Below, piece by piece: positions 12,601 to 24,560 of a DNA stretch of 64,000 nucleotides. Under the pieces are notes generated by a model, which was given only the letters and a program-made list of their open reading frames with translations, did no database searches and was not told the origin of the DNA. The stretch covers positions 539,735,835-539,799,834 of the forward strand of contig NC_081412.1 in the NCBI RefSeq assembly GCF_030272615.1, given 5' to 3'. A program made the position numbers and the translations under genes. This stretch comes from Cryptomeria japonica (lineage: Eukaryota > Streptophyta > Pinopsida > Cupressales > Cupressaceae). How positions within the stretch are numbered: position 1 is the stretch's first letter; every line of letters begins with the position of its first letter.

Positions 12601-13742
12601 AAGATAATTATGTCTACAAGTTGAAGAAGGCTTTGTATGACCTCAAGCAAGCACCAAGAGCGTGGTATGCCAGGATTGATGGATATTTTCAGGAGAATGG
12701 CTTCCAGAGAAGTAAGAATGATCCTACCCTTTACTACAAACAAGAAGGTACTGATATTCTCATCATAAGTTTGTATGTTGATGATCTTTTGTATATGGGT
12801 AGTAGTTCTAAGATGAAAGATGAATTCAGAGCTGCTATGATGAAAGAATTTGAGATGAAAGATCTTGGTCTAATGAAATATTTTCTAGGAATGGAGGTTT
12901 ATCAAAGTAAGGATGAGATTTTCATTTGTTAAACAAAGTATGCACAGGATATGCTGAAAAAATTTAATATGACTGATTGTAACCCTGCCTCCACTCCAAG
13001 TGCTCATGGAGATTTGTTATGTAGAGATGATGGTGCTGATTTAGTTGATGAGACAACTTACAAAATTATTGTGGGGAGCTTGATGTTTCTAATCCACACA
13101 AGGCCTGATATTGCCTATTTAGTTTCACTTGTTTCAAGGTATATGACAAATCCATCTGAAATACATATGAAGGCAGCCAAGAGGATTTTGAGGTATGTGA
13201 AAGGGAATTTAAGTTTTGGTATTCATTACTACTCTTCTGAAAAGTTCAATCTTGTAGGCTTTAGTGATTCAGATTGGGGAGGTAGTATAGATGACCGTAA
13301 ATCTACATCTGGAAATTGTTTTTCTTTTGGTTCTGGTTTAATTACCTAGAGCTCAAAAAAGAAAAGTATTGTTGCCCTCTCATATACAGAAGCGGAGTAT
13401 GTTGCAATTACCTCAGCAGGTACACAAGCTCTTTTGCTCAGAAAAGTTTTGGAAAAAATTGGAGAAAAACAAATTCAGCCTACAGTAATTTATTGTGACA
13501 ATGTGAGTGCCATCAAGTTAGCTAAGAATCCAGTTCATCACAGCAGAACTAAGCATTTTGATTTGAAATATCACTTCATACGAGATTTGATGCAAAAGAA
13601 GGATGTCGAATTGAAGCACATCAACACCCAGGATTAGCTAGCAGATATATTCACCAAAGCGGTTGCGAAAGCTCAGTTTATAGCACTACGAGATAAGATT
13701 GTCAGCGCTCTCAGCATCAAGGGGGAGTATGTTGATAAGTGA
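9667..13742 (+). pseudogene. Disrupted gag-pol of copia element A
   Basis: The frame starts at ATG 9667. Gag runs through a UBN2-like domain to a CCHC knuckle, CYHCNRYGHFEREC (10480-10521). A protease WYLDSGCSNHM follows (about 10630), then the GAG-pre-integrase HHCC region, the integrase core (FIDDYSR, RTDRGGEF, NGVAERKNR), reverse transcriptase with YVDDLL near 12774, and RNase H (SYTEAEYV, CDNVSAIKLAKNP). Lesions are in-frame stops at 10003 (TAG), 12225 (TAA), 12930 (TAA), 13347 (TAG) and 13635 (TAG), and a frame change near 10990-11000 between protease and integrase. Most stops replace codons that are normally Gln or Trp, consistent with C-to-T or G-to-A changes. The final stop at 13740-13742 lies inside the 3' LTR. 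No intact polyprotein can be made. Confidence 0.95.
13719..13729 (+). other. Polypurine tract of element A
   Basis: AAGGGGGAGTA immediately precedes the 3' LTR at 13730. It is the expected plus-strand priming site. Confidence 0.9.
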
Positions 13743-14210
13743 TGCTGCTCTAGCATGCAGCTCCATGCAACTCCAGTTTGGACATGAAGCTATCCATTCA
13801 TCACCATGCATAAGCTATTTTTAGTTAATAGGCTTTTTTTGTTTATTCATGCAAATAAAGCATGTACTCCTGCATGCATGAATCCTTAGGACTATTTTTA
13901 GTTTTTCTTTTTGCATGAGTTTGTTTTTAGTAAATAAAGCATGTTGTGCATGCACTTATTGTATTCTTAATTTAGGGAGTAGTTTATTTTTTTAGTTTGA
14001 GAGTCTTAGTAGCTTTCCATGCAAAGCTAGGAATATATTTAGAACTGTAGTTATTATTTATTCTTCTAGACTGCAAATTCTTTATATATACAGCCTCTAT
14101 GTAATTTTTTAATTAAGCTTCAATAAAGATATTGGTGTTTTCTTCTTTTTGTTGTTATTGTTTGCTAATCAGTTGGTTCAGAGAGGATAGGTCAGGTTCA
14201 AAATTCTACA
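13730..14210 (+). repeat. 3' LTR of copia element A
   Basis: It is a near-identical copy of 9116-9597, differing mostly by transitions. It is followed by target duplication CAATT. Confidence 0.95.
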
Positions 14211-14284
14211 CAATTAATAAGACATGCAAAAGATTTCATTTCCCGCCATTATTCTACCCCTTCTTATTTGAAAATATATATATT

Positions 14285-14415
14285 CATTTTGTCTTAATTT
14301 TTAATTTAAGACAATTAAAATAGTTTCAATTTTTTATTTAAGATAATTAAAATAATAGCTTAAATATTTAAGACAAAATATTAAAATTGTCTTAAAGAAA
14401 TGTCTTAAACTGGCC
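14285..14415. repeat. Cluster of GTCTTAA/TTAAGAC inverted words
   Basis: GTCTTAA and its complement TTAAGAC recur several times in 130 bases, for example as a short hairpin at about 14290-14311. It may be the end of a small inverted-repeat element; no matching second end was found. Confidence 0.35.
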
Positions 14416-14417
14416 TC

Positions 14418-14872
14418 TTATGTAGTAGTGTCTCTATAAACAAGGGATGCATTTCTATGAGGAAAGAGTTCTCTATCAAGTTCCATTGGGCCTTCCCATA
14501 TTTTTACCTTTTCTTGACTCAAGGTCTTTTCAAAACACTCCCCCTCTTTCTTGAAGTTGTCTTTTTCCAAATTCATCATATGCCACAAAACCTCCATTTT
14601 TGTTCCATAAAAATCAATTGGTTTGTGAGTAACAAATTTTCTTCCTTTAGCCTCACAATTTGGTTCTCTTGGTAGTCCTTCCAATTCTCCATCTCATCTT
14701 CCTCAATTTCATCTTCAATCACCTCTACTTCTTCAAAAAATTCCTTTTCTGGTTGTGAGCCATCGAAATCCCCCTTCACCACAGGGACAACATCCATTTC
14801 CTGATCAAAAGTATTGATATATACTTCAAGAGTCAAGAAGGAAACATAACTAGCATCGTCCTCCTCTGCCAA
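14418..14872 (-). CDS. Unrecognised acidic ORF, probably frameshifted
   Basis: A 98-codon minus-strand frame (14872 to 14576) is very acidic in its middle (EEVEVIEDEIEEDEMENW) and then has a heptad-like segment (QIVRLKEENLLLTNQL) that could form a coiled coil. A second frame covers 14684-14418 and has similar charged composition (LEKDNFKKEGECFEKTL). The two overlap around 14580-14680 in different frames, as if one base had been lost or gained. The family is not recognised. It lies just beyond the 3' LTR of element A, but belongs to the flanking DNA since the target duplication separates them. It could be part of an older retroelement or a captured gene fragment. Confidence 0.3.
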
Positions 14873-14879
14873 AACCTCC

Positions 14880-15644
14880 TATTTTCTCCAGCCACCCCAC
14901 CAATGTATATGGCGGATTGTTTCAACTTTTGCTTGCACAGCTTCATTTTCTTTTGAGTTTGAGAAATTTGTCAATGACATAATTAGCTTAATGTATCATA
15001 ATTTGGGTGTGTGCATGATCATGGTGGTACAAATAGGCCCTTAAGTGGCAATGAAAATAAGAAAAATAGAGCTAGGCAACTTGACGTAAAAAATTGAGTA
15101 AGTTAACAACGTTATTTCAAAAATATGTAAGAATAGAATGTATAGAAAATTTAATGTAGCTTCTAAGTTGCTAGTTGTTTTCTAAAAAAAAAATCTATTT
15201 GACAAAAACTTTAAATTTCAATGTAGTAGTACTAAAATTTCAGGAAAAAGATAAGATGTATGACCACCCTAACCACAATCAAATCTTAATATTTTTTTAT
15301 AAGATTTAAGATATAAGTAGAAGACTCGTGTCTAGATCTAACACATTTTTTATTTTATTTTTTTGAAATAAATAATTAATTATGATTTTTTTACTACAAC
15401 TTTTTTTAAATATAAAAATTTGTATGTCTGACCACCGAAACTTGGTCAAGACTTTATGAAATTCAATTTTTTTTTTAATCCTATATTATATGAACCATAG
15501 AATGTGGTGCATGTTTTGAATTCAAAAATACGATACCATTTGAAATTTATAGATATTTTTCAATCAGCCTATCAATCAGGACTTTAGTAAGAATATTGCC
15601 ACTTTTTTGGCCCTCATGATCCTACACATACCCATTAATCAATC
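14880..15644. other. AT-rich spacer
   Basis: No gene, RNA or repeat boundary was recognised in this stretch. Confidence 0.4.
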
Positions 15645-15990
15645 TCAATAATTTAGTGTGTAATTTTTTAAGTTTTAAAGTTTCAGTTGTGATTTTTATT
15701 AGAATAAAAAGAAATTAAGAAATGATGTATTTCTAGTGAGATATAAATTACATTCATTTTGAGCTTATAGAGCCCAAGACCTCATATGTCCCACAACACC
15801 CATTCGAAACTATTACAATTTTCAATAGTAATATATAATATTATTTTTACACTTCCAAAAGATCTGAAAGCTAAGAAATCTTATAGTTTGTAAAAAGGTA
15901 CAAATAAAAAGGTTGTCAAAGATGCTACAAATAATTTTTAGAAGAAGAATGAATAGCGAGAAAATTAGACCAAAAATATGTCAAACCTCT
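15645..15990 (+). repeat. Dispersed repeat, copy 1 of pair with 46763-47265
   Basis: It shares an ordered series of segments with 46763-47265: CAATAATTTAGTGT, then GAATGATGT or AATGATGT, a CCCAAGACCTCATA block, AAAGATCTGAAAG or AAGGATCTCAAAG, and GTACAAATAAAAA followed by TAGAAGAAGAA. Identity is moderate. It is non-coding. The pairing matters because each copy lies upstream of an NLR sequence. Confidence 0.6.
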
Positions 15991-15999
15991 TGTTAGCAC

Positions 16000-18985
16000 T
16001 TTCAAATTTGGTGCAATTTTCTAGTGTATATGGGAAAATTTGAATAAGGCACATAATTATGCCCTGGAAAAGGTTTTTGTAAAATGCCTTAGGAATTGAT
16101 TTTTTGAAGCTTACACTAGTTTTTAATGTTTTAAATGCTTCTTTTGGCAGGGTTTTCTTTTGGCTCAGTGACTTCTTTTTCTGGTCACCTTTGGTTTAAG
16201 ATTCTTTTCTCAAGGGTTTCCTATCGTTCACGACCTGCCCCATGCCTTGGTGCTTTCATCCTAGCCAATATCTATAACCCATAGTAACCTTAGGTTTATC
16301 GTGCCTCTAATGTTGCAATATTAGATACCTACTATTGACCCTTACCACATGATGCCTTAGGGACATAATTTATATGCACATGCTCCAAGTTGCCTTTTAA
16401 GTTAACCTTGGTTTGAGTAGCCCTCGACACACAAAAAAATATTCTACATGCCTTACTGAGTTTTTGAGTTTTATCTGATGTGGCAACTGGGAAATACTCA
16501 AAAGGATAGCTCAAGGCTTGATGAGGTCTTTCTTAATATCTCACTGAGTTCTGAGTGGGGTATCTTCTGCAAAGGCTTCAAGAAGTTGTTACTCAAGCAC
16601 TTGGTGGAATGTTTCAAGGCCCTTGGTGAGTCCTGACTCTTCCCAGCAAGTACAAAGCTTAAAGCATTTAGATCTCGTTGAAGTCTTTTATTGTACCTTG
16701 GTGAGTGTCTAGGAGATCGACGTTGTGAGGTGATGTATAGAGTAACTCAGAAATCATTGAGAGGATTTCCCTCTCCTAGGAGAGTTCTCAAGTGAATAGT
16801 AGATAAAGTTCCTTGTCCGCAAATAAAAATAATCTAGCATGCCAGCTTGAAACTTGTCAAAGGCTCATGTCCCAATTGGCTATCTTAGTGAGAATGTATA
16901 GGGAAAAGTATAATCAACAATTAATGTGGAGTTATCATCTTTCATAGGGTCTCGATGATCGATGACAAGCTAGGATCATTAGCCCTACCACCAAAAATCT
17001 AAGAGTATCAAAATAATAAATCTTCAAAAGCCCAAAAATGTTGGTGCGAGAGATTTCAAAATTGATGAGTCATGTACAAATGTCAGAATTGTGGCTTCCA
17101 TTTGAGAAGGAAAGCATTTTGATGTATTCTATATCTAAAAATAGTAGAAAGATACAGTTCACATAGATGTGGATGGATGAATCAAAATTTGTAATAGTGT
17201 GTAGACTTGATATTTAATTGTAGGACCACTTCAAACTTTGAAAAGGAAATCAATTAAATGAGATGAAAAATCAATCGCTTCCAATCATTTTTCCTCAACA
17301 GGGTGGTTATATTATGCATAAGTTGCATCACCAAGTCTTGAGAGATGAGTGTGTCTTCAAAGATAAATCATTTCTACTAGAAGGTGTTATTGCTTTTTCC
17401 TACAAAGGTTGTAAGATGAAGTGCATACATAGTGAAGCTGAGTTTTGGCACAAGGAAACATGGTTTGGTGATGTTGGAGAAACCATGTTGCGGAAGATTT
17501 ACAGAAGTCTGGGCATGAAGCAGACAAATAGTTTACCTTGTAGTCAGAGGGGTATTAAAATTTCCAAAGGTAACGAGATGGATATTAAAAGGCTTTAGTG
17601 CAGCTGTGAGCTTTGGCTGTAGTTGCAAATAATTCCAATCTCTCTACCAACCGTCATCTTCCCCCCATGAAGGTTGGACTATGGAGAGAGTTCTGGGTGA
17701 GAACACAAAGAATGTGATTTTTGAGCTAGGCATGCCTGTCTAATCATAACTCTCAAAGTTATTTCCTACCAGAAGATGCAGTGAGAATCTTGCATCCTAG
17801 CAACTCTCTACACTAAATGCCATAAATGTGTGATAGTGGCATGGCTCAAAAGGTAGTCTGTTTCTCTAGAATCTTTTTAGTTTTTACATCAAAACTTTAA
17901 TGTATCTTTCCATAGCAGTTTGATGGTTTTTCTTAAGGACAAAATAAGGGCTATGAGTCTTTAATTAGGGGAAGATTCTTTTAAGAGTGGAAAAATAGAA
18001 AATTAGAAATTGACACATGTAAACAGTCGGTAGCTTGTTGCATTCCTTGTGATATAAAAGGAATATCATGGTCGTAGGGAAAGGGGTTCTAATTTTTTCT
18101 TTCTAGAAGGAAGAGAACAGAGTAATGAGAATTTCAAGCCATAGATAAAATATTTAGATTATAATGGATTTTCTTATAAATGACTGATATCAATTTGTAG
18201 TATGATTTTAGAGTTATGAGCTTGTCTCCATTGTCATGTATTCAGTTTTATATGAACTCAATTTATAAGCTATTTTGAGTTTGTCCTTTCGGCCTTCCTG
18301 ATCTTCTATTGTGTTTTGTGCATTCTTTTAAATAAATAATTAAAGGGCTTAAAATATATAACTGTAGCAGTGAATACTTGATATGGATCTGTAAGTACAG
18401 TCTCATAACTACATATGTGAGTTTATGAATAGAAGATATTAACAATTATGAGACTCGCTAGTATATATGAGAATATTTATAGGAATCTATTATACATTTG
18501 TGCTTGACTCTATGGCCCAAAAATAAGCACTGGTCTTTTCTAAGTATTGATGTATCTTCAGAAGCCAAAAACCAAATTATCAATCTATTTTAATTTCATG
18601 TCGTTAGGTGCACAATTGGGTTTATTCTCAATGATATTTAACAAATATGGGATTGATGCTTGATAATGGTGAAATATAAACACCCATTTCTTATAAAATC
18701 TAAAAATTATTCACTCTTTGAGGTCTACAATTATTTTTGCAAAAGTAAGTTCATCATGAATGCAGATCTATGAGTTGGGAACACCCTCTTGAGTTTGGTA
18801 GAGCTTGAAGTGAATAAGGATAGTATAGCCTTGTTATGTTGTGTTTTCTTGTCCTCGATTTATGGATAGGTTTGAATAATGAACCTAAATTCTCAATCCC
18901 ATGGTCTAGGTTTTTTTTTAATAATTTATTTTAGGGTTGAGTAGTAAGAAAAATCATCAACAGATTGCTCAAAACATCATTGACA
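16000..18985. other. Insertion-like spacer of unknown origin
   Basis: This 3 kb separates two repeat segments that are adjacent in the other copy (46763-47265 and 47285-47440). It has longer GC-richer phrases than its neighbours (16140-16800, with repeated CTTGGTGAG phrases near 16620 and 16690). A 111-codon plus frame at 17263-17598 has Cys and Trp residues but no recognised domain. No LTRs or terminal repeats could be assigned. Confidence 0.35.
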
Positions 18986-19009
18986 TAACTAAAACATGAG
19001 AAAGAAGAG

Positions 19010-19150
19010 ATGGGAAAGAAAAAGGTGAAAATCTCTTAGGTATTAAAGGAATAGGCTCATTTATTGTAGCAAAATAAGAAACAAAATTTTGAGATTAAGG
19101 ATTTTAAGATGGTAATAGAAAGTATAAAATAATTAAAAAATTAAATTCAA
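19010..19150 (+). repeat. Dispersed repeat, second segment of copy 1
   Basis: It matches 47285-47440 through the ordered words AATAGGCTCATTTATTG / AATAGACTCATCTATTG and GATTAAGGATTTTAAGATGG / GATTAAGGATGTTAAGATGG. It lies about 1.5 kb upstream of the NLR fragment at 20640. Confidence 0.55.
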
Positions 19151-20639
19151 CCGTATGAATTGAAAGGAAAGAAAATAAAGATAAATAACTCTTAATATTT
19201 TAGAAAGGAAACTGTTCACAAGAAAATTGGTTAGAATCATCAACCAAAAACCAATTGAACACATACAAAAAGGTCATCAAAGGAAGTAAAATAAACTAAA
19301 GAAAATTAAATCAATTTTACTCCATTAGATGTGGTTCAATCCATTAAGCATTCAAACGAAGCAAGGGAAAAAACATGATAGGCGAGAATAATTGAAGATG
19401 TGAAAATGAAAGCAAAATTGCGAGAATAATTGCATATGTAAAGTGTTCAAAGTCATTTGATAAAAGGAAAATTACTCGAATTTATAGAGGAAGAAGTTCA
19501 AAATGGATGGTTGCGATCAAAAAATGATCAATGACTCATGTTAGTTAGGAAGAATAGTTAAGTGGAGGTAAATGAGAAACCTTCATTTTCAAACAAAAAG
19601 CAAAAAAAGAGACACTTTTATTTTTGAACAAAAATAAAAAAGAGAAACTTTTCATAAATGGAAAGCCAAGTGAGGTGCTTTTTGGAAGGTGGAAGAGTGA
19701 AGTGAAGAAAGCAAATGAGGTGGAAATTAAATATTATAAATTATTATTTGTTTCTCATTTCCAATTACCCAATTAAATATAAATAAATTATTTAATTGTG
19801 AACTTGGGATAAGAAGATTAAATGAATAAATTAATTTACCTAGGAACAAATGTTAATAAAGATGACATGACTGAAATAAAAAATTTGATGAAATAATTAC
19901 AAGAATCCAACCCCAATATCGAATTAGGCCCAAATTATGACACAAATAAAATGACTGATTGACAATGTTGACAAAATTGATGACAAATGACCAAAATCTA
20001 AAAGTGTTTTGAGAAAATGAGGAAATTGATAATGATAATAATTACAAGATGCTTGAACGCAGTAAAGGCAAATGAGATGTCAAAATGATTAATTCTGACA
20101 TTGCAATTGATTTAAATTGATAATGTTGATTGATAGAAGACTAATGGAAATTGATTAAAGATAATCGAAAAAGATTTGATAAAAAGATTAAAAAGATTGA
20201 TAATTAATGACTGATTAATTATCAATAAAGGTTGATTTAGGACCAAATGATCAAACGATAAAACCACCAATCATGATGATTTAGAGCCAAATACGACTGA
20301 TTAAGTTTGTTAGGGTTGGAAATGAATCGGATAGAATAGGAAGAATGACCCAATGTTGGCACATGATGAAAATCAAATGTGACATAGAAGACATGTTAAA
20401 AATTAGGTTAGCAATGTAGGAGTGATGACCAATTTTTAGTGTCTATAGAAACAAAATAGAAATCCTATAAGATTGAAAAGTAAAACTAGATACCTTACAA
20501 CACATTTTTATCTTTATATGTGTACAACTTTGAGACTAGCAACATGTCCCTACACCTTGAAAAGCTATAGTAGCATTGCATAATATTATATTTAAGATAA
20601 TATATAGATTCCAATATAGAAATAATGAGTCATATACCC
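19151..20639. other. Spacer upstream of NLR fragment
   Basis: A- and G-rich sequence with many GATTGATAA and AAATGA words around 19980-20290. It contains no recognised gene. Confidence 0.35.
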
Positions 20640-21179
20640 TATCTCATCCCCCTTCCACACCTTCACCCATTCTCCTCCCCCACCCCTCCCCTATCTTAGC
20701 CCACTCCTTCACCTTCGATGCCCACATTGGAAAATGTTGAGTGTTTGATCAATCTCATTGACGACATCCTGCACTCAATTCAAAATAGGGTTAGTATGGG
20801 AGTTTTCTTCAACCGTAATAATAATAAATGTTCATTTCTTTCGGTATTTCTCATTATCATTTTTGTAAAATTTAAATGCAATAAAATCCTAAAAAGTTGT
20901 TATAGAGAAGCACCAGTTTTGAAACTTATTTTGATAAATTGAAGGATACAAAAAAAATTAGTATGGACTTCCTTTCTCCAAAGTAGGTCTTTATTCCTTG
21001 AATTAGTGAATAAGCATATTCAACTAGAGTAGATAATTTTAAATATTTTTGACTTCAACAACATGTTGAAATTATTTACGAGGAGTTGGAATTAACGACA
21101 ATTGTATTTATAGGGAGATGAAGGAAACAAAAATGTTGAACCGCATAAATATTGCAAAGTGTCGGGAAGATGCATTGGG

Positions 21180-21678
21180 TGTTGGAAATAGAGGAGCAGA
21201 ATAAAAACACAAACATAATTTACATTAAACAAAAAGATTACATGTATTATCTGAGATACTGCTCTAATAGCTTTCAGATTTGATTACAGTCTTTAGATTT
21301 TACAACTTCATATATTCAAACTCAGCTTCTTACTACTAACAACTCTATGGAGCTGGACTCTTATAAGAGTGCTTGCCAAAATACAAATCCATGCATTGTA
21401 TAGAAAACTGTCATTTACGGTGAACATGGAATAAGTATTAAAAATTGTATTTCAAACTACTCATGATCCAAGTAAGATCTACATATGGCATAGTACACAA
21501 GTTGGAGCAATTAAGATGGCAACCTTTCAAATCTTGAGCAAGATCTTCTTGAATGCTTTGTCTTTACTGTTGAGAGATTTTCCTGGAGGATACAAAAGAT
21601 TTTGAATTGACAAAAGAAACTACCAATATAATGTGCATATGGAGGATTTGAGGGGTAGTTGAGATTACATTTTCAACA
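21180..21678 (-). repeat. 3' LTR of element B
   Basis: On the plus strand it begins TGTTGGAAAT and ends TTTTCAACA. It matches 24065-24560 along its full length. Confidence 0.88.
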
Positions 21679-21692
21679 CTCCCCCTAATCTC
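21679..21692 (-). other. Polypurine tract of element B
   Basis: The complement of CTCCCCCTAATCTC gives a purine-rich tract abutting the 3' LTR, and fixes the element's orientation. Confidence 0.7.
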
Positions 21693-23512
21693 AACTACAA
21701 TTCCAATTTGTTCTTCACTTTTTCATTGATGCTTCTACATCTAAATTCTTCAAATAAAAGAGATCAAACTTAGGTAATCCCATGTTGTTGTTGGGGTGCT
21801 CAAACCATGATCTCTGGTCCATTTTGGTAACTAGTCCATTGTAGGTTGAGGTGTGATTCACTTGTTTTATTAACACCTCCCATAGAGTCACACTGCTAGT
21901 GCTCGGGGATCCCAGTGGGCTCTACTCACGTCAAACATTACTTACATTAAACCAAAATGTTGTTGCATTCAACCATATTGCTTCTTTGTCGATAAGCAAA
22001 TTTACACTTATATTTTCATAACAGACACATTTTATCCTCCTATGATGACATGTATCCTCTTATGATTTTTTTATCTCTTTTATCAATTCCTCTTTCTTAC
22101 ATTGTTTTGCAAACTTTAAATATAGTCAAAAGCTTCTTTTCTACACCATTTTGGGTAAGTGCACAAAGTTGAGTCCCAGTTTGGGGGAAGTGAGTGCATT
22201 GGAAAGTGTGCCTCTAGGAATGGGGCCCCATTATTTAATAAATAGGGCTTTGTTATGCTTTGGGGATCCGAGGCGAAAATAAAAAAAGGGACCCAGACCA
22301 TAACAGGGCCCCATTATTTAAGTCAAAAACATAACAGGGCTCGTTTCTTTAATTTTGGAAATGAAGCCTGCCATGTGCATCAGGTTTTGGTTTGGGAAAG
22401 GCATGGAATGCCCAAACCTTAGCCTTGGACCTGCAAGTACAAGGTTGTATCAATGACATGGTGAAATACTGACTTCTCACATATGTTTGATGCCCATTAT
22501 CATAGAATTTTTCAACAAAATTAAAACCCATTTTAGATTACACTATGCAGATTCTGAATATATAGTTTTTTTTTAAGATTTGATTATTTTTTCTATTTTT
22601 TAATTAATTTATACTAAATTTGGTCCATTAACTTTAAATATGATTTTATCTTGTTTATTTAATAACTTTTTTGTTTTAATGTTTTTTGAAAAAAAAAATT
22701 TGTCATCAATCTACACAAAATTCTTTTCAATTTAAAAATAAAAATAAAAAAATGATAAGTTTAGGTCAAATTATGTGGGCCACACATGACAAGTTTTTAA
22801 AACTACAATTAGGGTGAATAAAAATTAATAAAAAATAAAATATTTAAAAACAAATACAAAAAAATATACTCATCAATATTTAGTGTGTTACAAATCATTT
22901 TCCAAGAGGGTTTGAAAAGAAAATTTTATTTGTATCAAAAAGTGTGGGTCATACACGTGCATGGTATGGTCCTGAAACATGCATTTTTAAAAAGTGGTTT
23001 TTAGAAATCCCTTCTGAAAGTCAATTTATATTATCTAGGTATTAAAATAAATTACATATTTGGAAAATATACTCTGAGTGCTATATTTTATATTACTAAC
23101 TTTTTCCAAGATTCAATCTCTAAGTGCTTCAAATTTTTAGCTCAAATGTGGCAAAATCTAAAAATCAAGGAAAAAACTTCCACTTCTTGGCCAAAAAGTG
23201 GACTCAACTTCTTGCATTGGCCCTTTTTCATTCTCTCAACCTAAAAATTTATTGCTACAAACTTCTTAAATATTTTGCATTAGAAACACTGTAAAAAAGA
23301 ACAACACACAACATAGACATACTATGACATCCTCTAGTCAGGGTCTATTGAGACTATTATTTTCTTTCCAAAAGAAACTTCAAACATTGGAAATCAAAAA
23401 ACAAACCTTTCCTTAAAGAGTTGTTGAACTTAGGCAATTCATTCTCCTTGGTCCTTCCAATCTCAACCTTATCAACTTTCCCATTTGAGGGTTCTTCAAC
23501 TTTCTCTCACTT

Positions 23513-23922
23513 TTATGAGGACTCTTCAAAACAACCCTCTTTCATTTTCTTGTGAATCCCTCCTTCCAAATGGGCTCCATATGATTTTGAATGTCGGTAA
23601 ACAAGCTTCCTTTGACTGCAGTAAACTACAATTTCTCTCTCTTTTTCTTGATTATAAATAATTTCTTCATCTCTTCTTGTGATGGTTCCTTTCTTAGCTA
23701 CAACGAAATTAGACTTAGGCATTGACTTATAAAAATTATGTGTTGCTTTTCCCCTAGGCAGCCTCCTAACTTGACATTTTTCTTGCCTTTCTTCAAATCA
23801 ATGGTAGTTATTGACAGAGAACAACCACCTTCCTTTATGCTCTTTGTAGGTGACTTAATTAGATTATTTCTAGCACTCTGCTTATGCTCTTCCCTTGTCC
23901 TCACTCTTAGGATGGACACCAT
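23513..23922 (-). pseudogene. Short unrecognised ORFs inside element B
   Basis: Two overlapping minus-strand frames (23922-23698, 23722-23513) lie at the gag position just after the primer site. They are rich in Lys and Arg. No gag or nucleocapsid motif is visible. They may be remnants of a leader or gag, or chance frames. Confidence 0.3.
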
Positions 23923-24064
23923 TAATCCTTACTCATGGCTCAAACTAATTTATTTGGCTCCATGGCCTCAACAACAAACTAGCTAGGGCATTTGAACAAC
24001 TTTCCTTCTTTCTTGGATATGACTGACTTTTAACTTTGCTTGATCTTGCTATTCTAATAACAAA

Positions 24065-24560
24065 TGTTGTAAACAAAGGAGTAGAATAAAAAGACAAACA
24101 CATTTTACATTAAATAGAAATATTACTTTTATTATATGAGCTCTTGCTCTAATAGCTTTCAGATTTGATTACATTCTTCAAATTTTACTTCATAATTTAG
24201 ACTCAACTTCTTACTACTAACAACTATATGAAGTTGGACTATAATAAGAGTGCTTGGAAAAATACAAATCCATACATTATATAGAAAATCATCAACTATG
24301 GTGAACAAGAAACAAGTACTAAAAAATGTATTTCAAACCATCCATAATCCAAGTAAGATATGTAGATGGTACAATACACAAGTTGGAGCAATTAAGATGA
24401 CAACCTTTCAAATCTTGAGTAAGATCTTCTTGAGTGCTTTGTCTTTATCATTGATAGGTTTTCTTAGAGGATACAAAAGCTTTGGAATTGACAAAACCAA
24501 CTACCAATATTAATGTGCATACGAAGGATTTGAGGGGTAGTTGAGATTACATTTTCAATG
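24065..24560 (-). repeat. 5' LTR of element B
   Basis: It begins TGTTGTAAAC on the plus strand. Its right end reads TTTTCAATG where the other LTR reads TTTTCAACA, so the terminal CA has become TG. The target duplication follows immediately. Confidence 0.85.

Larger units (their letters stand above)
9116..14210 (+). mobile_element. Complete Ty1/copia LTR retrotransposon (element A)
   Basis: The element is bounded by two LTRs of about 482 bases, each starting TGTTGATAAG and ending TTCTACA, and flanked by a perfect 5-base target duplication CAATT at 9111-9115 and 14211-14215. A primer site complementary to initiator tRNA-Met and a polypurine tract are in their expected places. The coding order gag, protease, integrase, reverse transcriptase, RNase H is that of Ty1/copia (Pseudoviridae-type elements). 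The LTRs differ at roughly nine positions plus one indel by eye, so insertion was fairly recent. Internal stops and one frameshift make it non-autonomous now. Confidence 0.97.
21180..24560 (-). mobile_element. Non-autonomous LTR retrotransposon (element B)
   Basis: Two direct repeats of just under 500 bases (21180-21678 and 24065-24560) start TGTTG and flank 2.4 kb. The 5-base duplication TTGGG at 21175-21179 and 24561-24565 marks the insertion into NLR exon 3. A CTCCCCC tract beside the left repeat is a polypurine tract read on the minus strand, so the element is minus-oriented. Next to the right repeat is a degenerate tRNA-Met-like primer site. No integrase, reverse transcriptase or RNase H motif was found, so it is a short non-autonomous derivative of LARD/TRIM type. 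The LTRs are only about 90% alike by eye, making it the oldest of the three LTR insertions. Confidence 0.88.

Noticed and set aside
16332-16514. 60-codon minus-strand frame
   Set aside because: No motif and no splice-bounded exon; a chance frame in spacer.
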